From: Oscillospiraceae bacterium
GTDB taxonomy: Bacteria > Bacillota > Clostridia > Oscillospirales > Oscillospiraceae
Direction: 5' to 3'
Length of the DNA: 64,000 bases
Assembly: GCA_017406005.1 (NCBI GenBank)
Contig: JAFQZI010000150.1
Coordinates: 1 to 64,000, forward strand
Shown here: one piece after another, positions 56,029 to 64,000 of the stretch
Position numbering within the stretch: the first letter of the stretch is position 1
How the letters are laid out: each line of letters begins with the position of its first letter
Translations under genes and position numbers: made by a program
The notes under the pieces: generated by a model
Seen by the model: the letters and a program-made list of their open reading frames with translations, nothing else
Database searches by the model: none
Told to the model about the DNA's origin: nothing

Positions 56029-56877
56029 TCAGTACATCTGATCTTCGATTGCTTTCTCAATGATCAGGTTATCTGCCTTCCCCGTCCGGAAAGACAGATA
56101 GGAATACAGTGTGTCTATAATGGTCAGCTCCGCAATCCGCGAAGAAATCGCCACAATCCGGTACCTCGTTTCATTGGCCGCAGTATACAGCGAAAGATCT
56201 GCAAGCTCCGTGAGCGGTGATTTTCCCATCGAGCTCAGGCTGATGACAGTTGCTCCGTTGTTTTTCGCAAGCCGGGTATTGTCCACCACAACCTTAGAGG
56301 ATCCCGAATGGCTGATGGCGAATACGGCATCTCCCTCTCCGGCGAACGCTGCCGTGATGGTCTGCAGGTTGACGTCTGACAGCGCATGCGCATCCAGGCC
56401 CAGCCGGAGGAATTTATGCTGCACGTCTGCCGCAACTGCTGCGCTTCCCCCCACTCCGAAGATAAAGATTCTCTTTGCTTTCAGAAGCGTCTCAGCGGCT
56501 TTTTCCATCGTTGCCGTATCAATGCTCGTTCTGGTGAGGGATATTGCATCCGACGCCGCTCCGAATACCTTCTGCACGGCGGTCGCCATGCTGTCCTCTG
56601 CCGTGACCTCTTCCCCTGAGAGGGAAACCGAAGCGCTGATGCTTTGGATCAGCGCAATCTTCAGGGCCTGGTAACCGGAAAACCCCAGATTTCTGCAGGC
56701 CCTGACAACTGTCGGCTCAGAGACTCCGCAACAATCCGCCAGAGCACTGACGGACAGATTGATGACTTCTTCCGGGCAGTCTGCAATATACTCAGCAACC
56801 AGTGCTTCCGATTTGCTGAGCTCCGGGATCATGCTGCGGATTTTGAAGCCGAGTGCGGAATCCTCTCTCTGCATCAT
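56029..56877 (-). CDS. MurR/RpiR family transcriptional regulator
   Basis: A 282-residue regulator: N-terminal HTH (VSALADCCGVSEPTVVRACR) and a C-terminal SIS sugar-phosphate-binding domain (GVGGSAAVAADVQHKFLRLG and ISHSGSSK). It lies mid-operon, overlapping E1 by 4 bases. The perfect palindrome TGTAATGAAATTACA at the operon promoter is its probable operator, with a phosphorylated sugar as the effector. Confidence 0.88.
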   Translation of the reverse strand: MMQREDSALGFKIRSMIPELSKSEALVAEYIADCPEEVINLSVSALADCCGVSEPTVVRACRNLGFSGYQALKIALIQSISASVSLSGEEVTAEDSMATAVQKVFGAASDAISLTRTSIDTATMEKAAETLLKAKRIFIFGVGGSAAVAADVQHKFLRLGLDAHALSDVNLQTITAAFAGEGDAVFAISHSGSSKVVVDNTRLAKNNGATVISLSSMGKSPLTELADLSLYTAANETRYRIVAISSRIAELTIIDTLYSYLSFRTGKADNLIIEKAIEDQMY

Positions 56878-59345
56878 ACGCCCTTCTTCTCGCGTCTGAT
56901 CTGTTCAACGGGAGTGAAGTTGTGGGCTGGTTTGGTGATGCCGAGAGGCATAATTTTCTGATCGATTGCGTCAAGGATCCACTGTGCCTGCGGGAAGAAT
57001 TCCTTCTCCAGTTCCGCACATGGGGTAATCCAGTTCTGTGCACCGATCAGCACGGGAGGCGCGTCAAGGTAGTTGAAGCAGAGCTCCGTGATATTCCGGG
57101 CAACATCGTTCAGATGGCTGCCTCTTGCACAGGCATCTGACGCAAGTACGATCTTCCCCGTCTTCTTGACAGAAGCCACAACCTTTTCATAGTTGAAAGG
57201 CACCAGACTGCGTGCATCGATGATCTCGGCTGAAATGCCGTATTTCTCTTCCAGCTCTTTTGCTGCTTTCATAGCGGAATAGAGCGTTGCGCCGACGGTC
57301 AGAATCGTAATGTCCGATCCGGCACGCTTGATGTCCGGTTCGCCGATTTCAATTTCATAACTCTCTGCGGGTACCGTGCGGAACTCATCGCCCTTCCCGT
57401 AAAGCCTCTGGCTCTCAAAGAAGAGTACCGGGTCTGTTCCGTTGAGCGCGGCTGTCATCAGGCCTTTTGCGTCATACGGTGTAGCCGGGAATACAACCTT
57501 CAGCCCGGGAACATGTGCAGCAAGGCTCGTCCAGTCCTGTGAATGCTGGGCGCCGTAAAGGGCACCGACAGAGATTCTCAGAACAACAGGCATTTTGATC
57601 TGGCCGGCAGTCATGCTCTGCCACTTTGCAAGCTGGTTGAAGATCTCATCACCTGCTCTGCCCATAAAGTCAGCGTACATCAGCTCAATTACGCACCGAC
57701 CGCCGAGCATGGCATATCCCACGCCGGAAGAAACGATCGTTGCCTCGGAAATCGGGCTGTTGAACAGACGGTGGAATGGGATGGATTCATACATGCCCGT
57801 GTAAACACCGAAAGCACCGCCCCATTCCCGTACGTCCTCACCGTAGGAGACGAGAGTCGGATCCTCATAGAATTTATCAAAAATCGGCTCGAAAATAGCA
57901 TCTCTGTAGCTGTAAACCGTGCTGGCAGGAACCGGTGTTCCGTCTTCTTTAAAAGCGTAATGTGCTTTCTTCTGAATCTTCTTCCAGCGGGAGTTCTCTT
58001 CCTTCGGCCCGAAGACATCCGGCTCTCTGTCTGCCATTTTTGCAATCTTTTCATTGGAGAACATGTATTTCTCAATGGCATCCGGCTCTTTCTCAAAGTC
58101 CATCCGAGGGGAAATCTTCTCATCCACCGCGAGCAGGAAGGCATCCGCAATATTGCCCGTTACTTCGGCTTCCAAAGCTGCAAAATCGTCTTCCGAGGCA
58201 ATTCCGGCTTCCAGAAGCTCTGCCTTAAAGGTCTGGATGCTGTCCAGCTTCTGCCAGGCTTCAATTTCTTCTCTGGAACGATATGCGTTCTGATCAGAAG
58301 GCGAATGCCCGCTGTAACGGTATGTCACCACGTCGAGAAGCACCGGGCCTTCTCCGCTCTTTACAAGCGGCAGCTTCCTGTCATAAGCGTCCACTACTGC
58401 GAGAGGATTCATTCCGTTGATACGTTCTGCATGCATCTGGTTTACCGCAACTCCCGCTCCGAGACGTGCGACATTGTGGTATGCCATCGTTTCCCCGTTG
58501 GTACGACCGCCCATGGCGTATCCGTTATCCATAATGTTGAACAGGATCGGCAGGTTTCCTTTGAAGCCTTCTTCCCACAGTGTGGTGTACTGATCCATTG
58601 CAGAGAAGTTCATCGATTCATAGACCGGTCCGCAGCCGATGGAGCCGTCCCCGATGTTGCACACTACAATGCCGTCTTCTTTGTTGACTTTCTTGTAAAG
58701 AGCACCACCGGCGGAGATCGGTCCGGACCCGCCGACGATCGCGTTGTTGGGGTAGATCCCGAACGGGACAAAGAAAAGATGCATGGAGTTGCCGAGACCC
58801 TTGGACAGGCCGGTTTCTCTGCCGAAGAGCTCTGCAATCAGCCCGTACAGGAAGAAACGAACGGCAAGTTTTCTGGTGTCCGTTTCGTTGCAGTGCTCTT
58901 TTACCACATTGAGAATTTTCCCGTCAAAAACGCCTTCAATTCTTTTTTTCAGTTCCTCTTCGGGCAGCTTCTCGATGGAGGAAAGCCCCTTTGCCAGCAC
59001 TTCACCGTGACTGCGGTGGCTGCCGAAAATAAAGTCTTCGGGGCGGAGGCTGAATGCCTCGCCGACTGCCGCCGCTTCTTCTCCGATATAAAGGTGAGCC
59101 GGGCCCGTGTACATGTATTCCACACCGTTGAAGTTCTTCTTGGTGCGCACGGAGAGCAGCATGTTTTCAAACTCACGGATATAACGCATATCACGCCAGA
59201 TTGTGAGCAGATCTTCTTTGGTGAATCTTCCGCTTTCAAACTGCTCTTTTACTGTCTTCTTATAAGCAAAAACCGGGATATCTTCAAAATGGATATCTTT
59301 TTCGCTGAAAATCTGTTGAGGATCGTAAAATTGTTCCTTAGACAT
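56874..59345 (-). CDS. 2-oxoacid (acetoin-type) dehydrogenase E1, fused alpha-beta
   Basis: An 823-residue thiamine-diphosphate enzyme in which E1 alpha (about 1-440) and E1 beta (about 480-823) are one chain. The TPP motif GDGSIGCGPVYESMN with the downstream NIMDNGYAMGG lies in the alpha part; SYGEDVREWGGAFGVY and PVVLRISVGALYG mark beta. Separate chains are more usual. ATG 59345 (MSKEQFYDPQ) is chosen. The acyl donor could be pyruvate, acetoin or another 2-oxo compound; the sequence does not decide this. Confidence 0.87.
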   Translation of the reverse strand: MSKEQFYDPQQIFSEKDIHFEDIPVFAYKKTVKEQFESGRFTKEDLLTIWRDMRYIREFENMLLSVRTKKNFNGVEYMYTGPAHLYIGEEAAAVGEAFSLRPEDFIFGSHRSHGEVLAKGLSSIEKLPEEELKKRIEGVFDGKILNVVKEHCNETDTRKLAVRFFLYGLIAELFGRETGLSKGLGNSMHLFFVPFGIYPNNAIVGGSGPISAGGALYKKVNKEDGIVVCNIGDGSIGCGPVYESMNFSAMDQYTTLWEEGFKGNLPILFNIMDNGYAMGGRTNGETMAYHNVARLGAGVAVNQMHAERINGMNPLAVVDAYDRKLPLVKSGEGPVLLDVVTYRYSGHSPSDQNAYRSREEIEAWQKLDSIQTFKAELLEAGIASEDDFAALEAEVTGNIADAFLLAVDEKISPRMDFEKEPDAIEKYMFSNEKIAKMADREPDVFGPKEENSRWKKIQKKAHYAFKEDGTPVPASTVYSYRDAIFEPIFDKFYEDPTLVSYGEDVREWGGAFGVYTGMYESIPFHRLFNSPISEATIVSSGVGYAMLGGRCVIELMYADFMGRAGDEIFNQLAKWQSMTAGQIKMPVVLRISVGALYGAQHSQDWTSLAAHVPGLKVVFPATPYDAKGLMTAALNGTDPVLFFESQRLYGKGDEFRTVPAESYEIEIGEPDIKRAGSDITILTVGATLYSAMKAAKELEEKYGISAEIIDARSLVPFNYEKVVASVKKTGKIVLASDACARGSHLNDVARNITELCFNYLDAPPVLIGAQNWITPCAELEKEFFPQAQWILDAIDQKIMPLGITKPAHNFTPVEQIRREKKGV

Positions 59346-59358
59346 TTCTTTTCTCTCC

Positions 59359-60732
59359 TTATAGTTTTGCTGCAAAAATTGCTTCGCGAATAGCTTCCGC
59401 ACAGGTTGGATGCGGGAAGACGTAGCTCTTCATTCTCTCCACCGGCAGCTCATTGTCAATCATCATCCCGCAGATGGTAATCAGCTCCGAAGCCGGGCCG
59501 CCGACGATCGTTGCTCCGATCATCGTCTTTTTCTTTTTATCGAACACAGCCTTGATAATGCCCTGGCCGTTCTCATTTTCCGCAAGATAAAGCCCGGAAT
59601 AATTCATGCTGAGCTTTACCCCTGCCGCGTCGATTCCGTTGGCCTTTGCCTCCTCCAGGCTCTGCCCTACAAATGCCGCTTCCGGTTCTGTGTGGACAAG
59701 GCTCGGTACGCAGGCCCAGCGCATCGGATCGTCTTTCCCGAGGATGTGGTTCACCGCAACCTCTGCCTGGCGATAGGCAACATGTGCAAGCATGCCCGTT
59801 CCGTTGCAATCCCCCACAGCATACACACCGGGGATTCCTGTCATGCAGTGCTCATCCACGGTAATTGCGTGGTTCACCGTAGGCACGTGAAGTGTCTCCA
59901 GCCCGTAGCCTTCCAGGTTGGCTGCTCTGCCGATACACAGCAGGGCCTTTTCACAGGCAATTTCTTCTCTCTTTCCGTCCGCTTCTACGGTGACCTTCCC
60001 GTCGGTAAACGAAACAGCCCTTGTGTTCAGCCGGAAGTTCATTCCCATCTTCTCACAGGCTTTCTGGATCACTGCCGTAGCGTCTGCATCAAGATTTCCG
60101 GCAACTTTTCCCATTGCTTCGACAATCTCAATTTTTGCGCCGGCCATGGCAAAGTATGTTGCCATTTCCAGGCCGATCACGCCGCCGCCGATCACACAAA
60201 GGCTTTCAGGGACCTCCGGGATTTCCAGAAGCTCTGTGCTGGTGAGCACGAACCCACTCTTCAGGCAATCTGCAAGTCCCTCGATTCCGGGGACAATCGG
60301 ATGGGAGCCCACCGCCAGGATCAGGTTCTTCCCGTGATGTACTTCGCCGGCAGCTTCTACGGCAAATCCCGCCTCATTTCTGCCTTTGATCATGGCCGGT
60401 GCCTCCACGGTCTTGACTTTTGCCGCCTTGAGGCCGGCTTTTACGCCTGCCACAAGATTTGCCGTGACAGCTCTTTTTCTCTCAACAACTGCCTTGTGAT
60501 CCAGTGCTGCCCCTTCAACCGTAACACAGTAGGGTTTCCCGCTCACTGCGGCATCATAAAGCTTTGCACTGCGCAGCAGCGTCTTGGTCGGGATACATCC
60601 CTCGTTGAGGCAGGTGCCGCCGATATGCTGCTTTTCGATCAACAGTGTTTTCAGGCCTGCCTGTCCGGCACGTTCCGCTGCAAGATATCCTCCCGGTCCC
60701 GCTCCGATAACAATTACATCAAATTCTGCCAT
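59359..60732 (-). CDS. lpdA: Dihydrolipoyl dehydrogenase (E3)
   Basis: A 457-residue FAD disulfide oxidoreductase reoxidising dihydrolipoamide. The redox disulfide is in GGTCLNEGCIPTKTL, the FAD end near GVYAVGDCNGTGMLAH, and the C-terminal catalytic His in FPHPTCAEA. No N-terminal lipoyl domain. It sits between E2 and E1. Confidence 0.95.
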   Translation of the reverse strand: MAEFDVIVIGAGPGGYLAAERAGQAGLKTLLIEKQHIGGTCLNEGCIPTKTLLRSAKLYDAAVSGKPYCVTVEGAALDHKAVVERKRAVTANLVAGVKAGLKAAKVKTVEAPAMIKGRNEAGFAVEAAGEVHHGKNLILAVGSHPIVPGIEGLADCLKSGFVLTSTELLEIPEVPESLCVIGGGVIGLEMATYFAMAGAKIEIVEAMGKVAGNLDADATAVIQKACEKMGMNFRLNTRAVSFTDGKVTVEADGKREEIACEKALLCIGRAANLEGYGLETLHVPTVNHAITVDEHCMTGIPGVYAVGDCNGTGMLAHVAYRQAEVAVNHILGKDDPMRWACVPSLVHTEPEAAFVGQSLEEAKANGIDAAGVKLSMNYSGLYLAENENGQGIIKAVFDKKKKTMIGATIVGGPASELITICGMMIDNELPVERMKSYVFPHPTCAEAIREAIFAAKL

Positions 60733-60750
60733 TGTTCCGTACTCCTTTTC

Positions 60751-61992
60751 TTATTCCGCAAGCAGCAGAGAGAAGTTCTCGAGCCGCTGGCAAAAATCAT
60801 GCAGAAAGGCCGCCGCCGGAGCTCCGTCCACTGCCCGGTGGTCAAATGTGAGCGAAATGCCCATCGCGCGGTACATCTCAATCTCACCGTCTTTCCCCGG
60901 CCTTACTCTGTATTCGGGGCTGCAGACACCGATAATCGCTGTCTGCGGCGGGTTGATCACGGGTGTAAAGCTGGAGATGTCATTGTTCCCGAGATTCGTC
61001 ACGGTAATGGTGCCGCCCGTAAGCTGCTCCGGTTTGATGGTGTTTTCTCTGCAGGCGGCTGAGAGCGCTTTTGCCTCTCTGGAAATCATGTTCAGGCTCT
61101 TCAGGTCCGCGTTGAACAGCGTCGGCACCATGAGCCCGCGCTCCGTGTTGGTTGCCACTCCCAGATGAACTCTGTGGAAGATCTTGGTCTCTTTGTCAGA
61201 GAAATGTGCGTTGAACAGCGGATGGTCAAGGACCGTACGAGAAACCGCAAACAGGATCATATCATTGATGGAGATATTCGGGTATCCCAGCTTCTCACCC
61301 ATCGCCTTCACCTTGGCGCGGAAGGCAAACAGCTCAGTCGCATCAAAGTATGCCGTCATCGAGAGCTGTGCCATACCGGCAAGGGAGTCATGCATATTCT
61401 GTGCAATGACCTTGCGGATACCGCTGTTCTTGACGATTTCAAACTCTTCTTCCGTAGCTGCTTCAGTTGCTTCCTTGGCTGTAACCTTCGCCTTGCCGCG
61501 GTTGGCTGCAAGTGCTGCAATATCCCGCTCAATCACTCTTCCTTCGGCTCCGGTCGGTGTTGCATCGTGCCAGTCAACGCCGGCGCGTTCCGCTGCTGCC
61601 TTGGCTCTGGGAGAAGCAAATCCGCCTTCCCCGGCTTCACTCTTCACTGCCGCAGGTCCTGCAGCGGGTGCCGGGCCGGAAGCAGCGGGCTTTTCCTCCG
61701 TTGCAGGGGCAGTCGGAGCAGCTGCGGATCCTGCAGGCCGCTCAAATGCTTCCCCGGGTTCTCCAATCACGCATACCGGTGCCTTGATCGGCACATCGTC
61801 ACCTTCTGCAGCAAAAATACCGAGAACGGTTCCGGCTGCTTCTGATTCAACATCGAAGGTCGCTTTCCCGGTCTCAATGGCAAAAAGAGGCGTTCCGACA
61901 GAAACGGTATCCCCCTCTTTTACATACCATTCTGCAATAACGGAAGATTCCTCTGTCAAACCCTGCTGGGGCATCGTAATAATAGTGCTCAT
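60751..61992 (-). CDS. Dihydrolipoamide acyltransferase (E2)
   Basis: A 413-residue E2. Lipoyl domain at 1-80 with the modified Lys43 in IETGKATFDVES, an Ala/Pro-rich linker, a peripheral subunit-binding domain near FASPRAKAAAERAGVDW (about 127-165), then the catalytic domain ending DHRAVDGAP (His...Asp-Gly). The lipoyl Lys is in a GKA context rather than the common DKA. It is first in the operon and needs the lipoate ligase encoded just upstream. Confidence 0.92.
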   Translation of the reverse strand: MSTIITMPQQGLTEESSVIAEWYVKEGDTVSVGTPLFAIETGKATFDVESEAAGTVLGIFAAEGDDVPIKAPVCVIGEPGEAFERPAGSAAAPTAPATEEKPAASGPAPAAGPAAVKSEAGEGGFASPRAKAAAERAGVDWHDATPTGAEGRVIERDIAALAANRGKAKVTAKEATEAATEEEFEIVKNSGIRKVIAQNMHDSLAGMAQLSMTAYFDATELFAFRAKVKAMGEKLGYPNISINDMILFAVSRTVLDHPLFNAHFSDKETKIFHRVHLGVATNTERGLMVPTLFNADLKSLNMISREAKALSAACRENTIKPEQLTGGTITVTNLGNNDISSFTPVINPPQTAIIGVCSPEYRVRPGKDGEIEMYRAMGISLTFDHRAVDGAPAAAFLHDFCQRLENFSLLLAE

Positions 61993-62028
61993 AGTGATCT
62001 CCTTACAAACATTTTTCTGGATGGAAAC

Positions 62029-62057
62029 AGTGTACCACTTCTGTAATGAAATTACAA
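62029..62057 (-). promoter_or_regulatory. Promoter of the E2-E3-E1-sugar operon
   Basis: On the minus strand, TTGTAA (62052-62057), 17 bases, TACACT (62029-62034). The leader to E2 is about 30 nt. The -35 box and spacer are covered by operator 1. Confidence 0.75.
62042..62056. promoter_or_regulatory. Probable RpiR operator 1 (perfect palindrome)
   Basis: TGTAATGAAATTACA is a perfect inverted repeat (TGTAAT-GAA-ATTACA), overlapping the -35 box. Assignment to the RpiR protein of the operon is inferred from context. Confidence 0.75.
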
Positions 62058-62074
62058 GATTTTTTCTTTTAAAA

Positions 62075-62089
62075 AGTAGTGAAATTACA
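62075..62089. promoter_or_regulatory. Probable RpiR operator 2
   Basis: AGTAGTGAAATTACA matches operator 1 at 13 of 15 positions. The centres are 33 bases apart, about three helical turns, so two dimers or a tetramer could bind on one face. Confidence 0.65.
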
Positions 62090-62095
62090 AATAAT

Positions 62096-62140
62096 CAGGG
62101 GAATGATTTCCTGATTCGTTTCAGAAAACTCATTCCCCTG
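62096..62140. terminator. Long hairpin overlapping the lplA stop
   Basis: CAGGGGAATGA (62096-62106) pairs perfectly with TCATTCCCCTG (62130-62140), and an inner TTTCCTGA/TCAGAAAA extends it. The last lplA codons form one arm. There is no U tract, so it may act in transcript processing or as an inefficient terminator. Confidence 0.55.
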
Positions 62141-63125
62141 ATAATAGATTCAACAGTTCTTCCGTTGTAAGCCCGGAAAAATACTGTTCAACCGCAATTC
62201 CTTCCAGTGCTTGCGCAAATCCTTCTGCATCCGGCTTTTTCCCGATAAAATACTTCGCCAGCTCTTCCGGATCCTTTGTGCTGAAAAAATCTCCGTAAAA
62301 TGCAATCCCGGTAATCAGACCCCGGTCTGTCGTGATGAATGCTTCTATCGTCCCGCAGCCATCCACCCTGCCGCTTTTCAGAATTGTGCATTCCGGTGAT
62401 TTTCCGTAATTCCACTCCCACGTGTCGTATCGTTCTTTCTGGATACGCTCAATTTCGTGGACATCTTTTTCAGAAAAATCATAATTCTCGCTTTCCGTTT
62501 CTCTTCGGATATATTCCAGCAGCATCTCACGAAAAACAAAAAGCGGAACATCCTCTTTCATATACCGGCGGATATTGGTCACCCTGCTTCTGACAGATTC
62601 AATCCCCTTCGCCCTTATCTTCTCAGGATCAACCTGCAGTGCCTTGCTCACTGCCGAAAGATCGGAATTATAAAGAAGCGTCCCATGGTGCATCACCCTT
62701 CCATGCCGGAGATACTGTGCATTGCCGGAAAATTTCTTCCCGTCGATCGTCATGTCGTTTCTTCCGTTGATCTCCGCCGTCACACCGAATTCCGCAAGTG
62801 CTTTTACAATCGGCTCACAGAATACCCGCATATTCAGCGTTTCAAGCTCTCCTGCGTCTATAATATAAGTATAGTTCAGGTTTCCCAGATCATGGTAGAC
62901 CGCACCTCCACCGGAAAGCCGCCTTACAACCTTGATCTTGTGGGCTTCCACGTATGGCTGGTTGATCTCTGCAAGCGTGTTCTGGTATTTCCCGATGATA
63001 ACGGCATTTTCGTTCTGCCAGAGCATGAAGTAGCTTCTGTCCTTTGGCAGGCAGTCAAAAACATACTGCTCCGCCGCCAGATTAAACGCCGGATCGGTTG
63101 TCATCAGATTAATAATCGTCAGCAT
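62130..63125 (-). CDS. lplA: Lipoate-protein ligase
   Basis: A 331-residue ligase attaching free lipoate (via lipoyl-AMP) to E2. It shows RRLSGGGAVYHDLGN and KFSGNAQYLRHGRVMHHG, hallmarks of LplA, with a C-terminal accessory domain. It sits upstream of the E2 operon, whose product is its likely substrate, and the hairpin and a separate promoter lie between. ATG 63125 has GGAGGG five bases upstream. Confidence 0.93.
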   Translation of the reverse strand: MLTIINLMTTDPAFNLAAEQYVFDCLPKDRSYFMLWQNENAVIIGKYQNTLAEINQPYVEAHKIKVVRRLSGGGAVYHDLGNLNYTYIIDAGELETLNMRVFCEPIVKALAEFGVTAEINGRNDMTIDGKKFSGNAQYLRHGRVMHHGTLLYNSDLSAVSKALQVDPEKIRAKGIESVRSRVTNIRRYMKEDVPLFVFREMLLEYIRRETESENYDFSEKDVHEIERIQKERYDTWEWNYGKSPECTILKSGRVDGCGTIEAFITTDRGLITGIAFYGDFFSTKDPEELAKYFIGKKPDAEGFAQALEGIAVEQYFSGLTTEELLNLLSGE

Positions 63126-63498
63126 GATAACCCTCCTTCCATAAGAAGCTTATACTATATCCCAAACGAATTCAAGTATAATTCGAAAAATTGTGTTCTT
63201 TTGGAGACATACAATGCAAATGCTCATTAGTTCATGACCACTGGAAAAAAACTCAAAAACCATATGGATTCTGAAATTTCTGGAGCAATAAACTGTCCCT
63301 GGAAGGTAGACTTCCCGAAACAGGTCTGTTATAATGTCTGTTATAAAAAAGAGAAAAAACATGAAACAGAAATATTGTGAGGCTCCTGTCTCATGCTTTT
63401 CAGTGTTCTGAACTTTCCGACTTCTGAAACACGAAACCACATTATTACAGATAACCACTGATAAGCTCCTTACTTTCTGCCAGGAGGAGATTGAAGGA
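63126..63498. other. Intergenic region between lplA and the sensor gene
   Basis: A 373-base stretch without a gene. It holds an inverted repeat CGAATT-N7-AATTCG (63167-63185) upstream of lplA. A possible plus-strand promoter is TAGACT (63307-63312), 17 bases, TATAAT (63330-63335). A 12-base tandem repeat (GTCTGTTATAA at 63324-63334 and 63336-63346) lies on the -10 box. The remainder shows nothing recognisable. Confidence 0.55.
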
Positions 63499-64000
63499 AT
63501 GAATACAAGTTCAAGAGAAAAAAACAGAACAAATCTGCTTGTCTCTGTTATCATCATCTTTTGTCTGATGGTTCTGATGGTGTTGTACACTTCGAAAACG
63601 ATTCAGGACGTGGCGATAGCCAATATTCATGAAGTTGGGGAAGACAGGATTTCCAGCGTAGCGGCACAGCTGGAAAACTATCTGGAAATGACAAAAAGCA
63701 CTCTGTGGGTCACAGCGGATTCCGTAGATCACATGGTTCGCAACGGAGCTTCTGCACAGGATATCCTGCAATACATCACAGCGGAATCGGAGCATCAGGA
63801 ACAGCATTTTGATGAGAACTATACGGGAATTTACGGATATGTGATGGGTGAATACATGGACGGTGCGGGCTGGGTGCCGCTGGAAGGGTATGATCCCTTG
63901 GAGCGGGACTGGTATAAGGCGGGTATCGAGGCAAACGGTGACGCTGTTATTGTCTCTCCTTATTTGGACGCACAGACAAACGGCATTATCATCTCGATCT
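63499..64000 (+). CDS. dCache-type membrane sensor protein, 5' part (runs off the window)
   Basis: The first 167 codons of a plus-strand gene; no stop occurs before the window ends. ATG 63499 has AGGAGG 11 bases upstream. A short polar start is followed by a membrane helix (about residues 13-31) and an extracellular domain with GYDPLERDWYKAG, the hallmark of double-Cache ligand-binding domains. The output part (chemotaxis, GGDEF or histidine kinase) lies outside, so the function stays open. Confidence 0.8.
   Translation, partial: MNTSSREKNRTNLLVSVIIIFCLMVLMVLYTSKTIQDVAIANIHEVGEDRISSVAAQLENYLEMTKSTLWVTADSVDHMVRNGASAQDILQYITAESEHQEQHFDENYTGIYGYVMGEYMDGAGWVPLEGYDPLERDWYKAGIEANGDAVIVSPYLDAQTNGIIISI

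Overview
The window comes from a low-to-moderate GC Gram-positive anaerobe, most consistent with a Clostridia / Lachnospiraceae-type member of the Bacillota. This is inferred from protein style, not from a database search. Supporting traits are strong AGGAGG ribosome binding sites, TTGACA-17-TATAAT promoters, a single-chain clostridial-type PurL, a pyrI regulatory subunit, a split PurH with a PurO-type IMP cyclohydrolase, formate-tetrahydrofolate ligase, and a class 1B PyrD/PyrK pair. Almost all the sequence is coding. I see no insertion sequence, prophage or CRISPR array.

Layout. 0.2-4.9 kb (minus): mtaB-serC-serA-alaX, serine synthesis joined to a Ser-tRNA(Ala) editing protein. 5-10 kb: cysteine desulfurase, AI-2E family permease, lysA with a membrane-anchored hydrolase. 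10-14.3 kb (plus): a heterodimeric ABC exporter with one degenerate ATP site, and a Mug-like glycosylase. 14.3-17.3 kb (plus): copper operon csoR-copA with two CsoR-type operators; copA carries an in-frame C-terminal CopZ module with its own ribosome binding site. 17.4-24 kb: amino-acid transport and metabolism (NSS transporter, aminotransferase, TauE permease, Asp/Glu racemase, DAACS symporter), a YegP-like protein and an initiator tRNA with an odd T-stem.

24.1-47.1 kb (minus) is the centrepiece: one tightly packed array of 19 genes, pyrC-carB-pyrK-pyrD-pyrF-pyrE-pyrB-pyrI-guaB-purE-purC-purF-purM-purN-purO-purH'-purD-purL-fhs. Most junctions overlap or are under 35 bp (largest gap 64 bp), behind a consensus promoter with a leader of only about 22 nt. 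It merges de novo pyrimidine synthesis, de novo purine synthesis, the step to XMP and one-carbon supply. carA, purK, purB, purA and guaA are absent from the window. PurF starts Met-Gly-Gly instead of Met-Cys-Gly, so its glutaminase nucleophile is missing.

47.3-51.9 kb: AP endonuclease IV and a WalJ-type hydrolase (minus), then a divergent two-gene unit (plus): a YjbR-like protein translationally coupled to an 812-residue protein with a complete adenosine-deaminase active site and a C-terminal Rossmann-like domain. This is the best candidate for an undescribed system. 51.9-62 kb (minus): an E2-E3-E1(alpha-beta fusion) 2-oxoacid dehydrogenase operon continuing into an RpiR regulator, class II aldolase, SDR dehydrogenase, PHP protein and zinc dehydrogenase. 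It is preceded by a perfect palindrome over its -35 box and by a lipoate ligase gene. At the right edge a dCache-type sensor gene begins and runs off the window.
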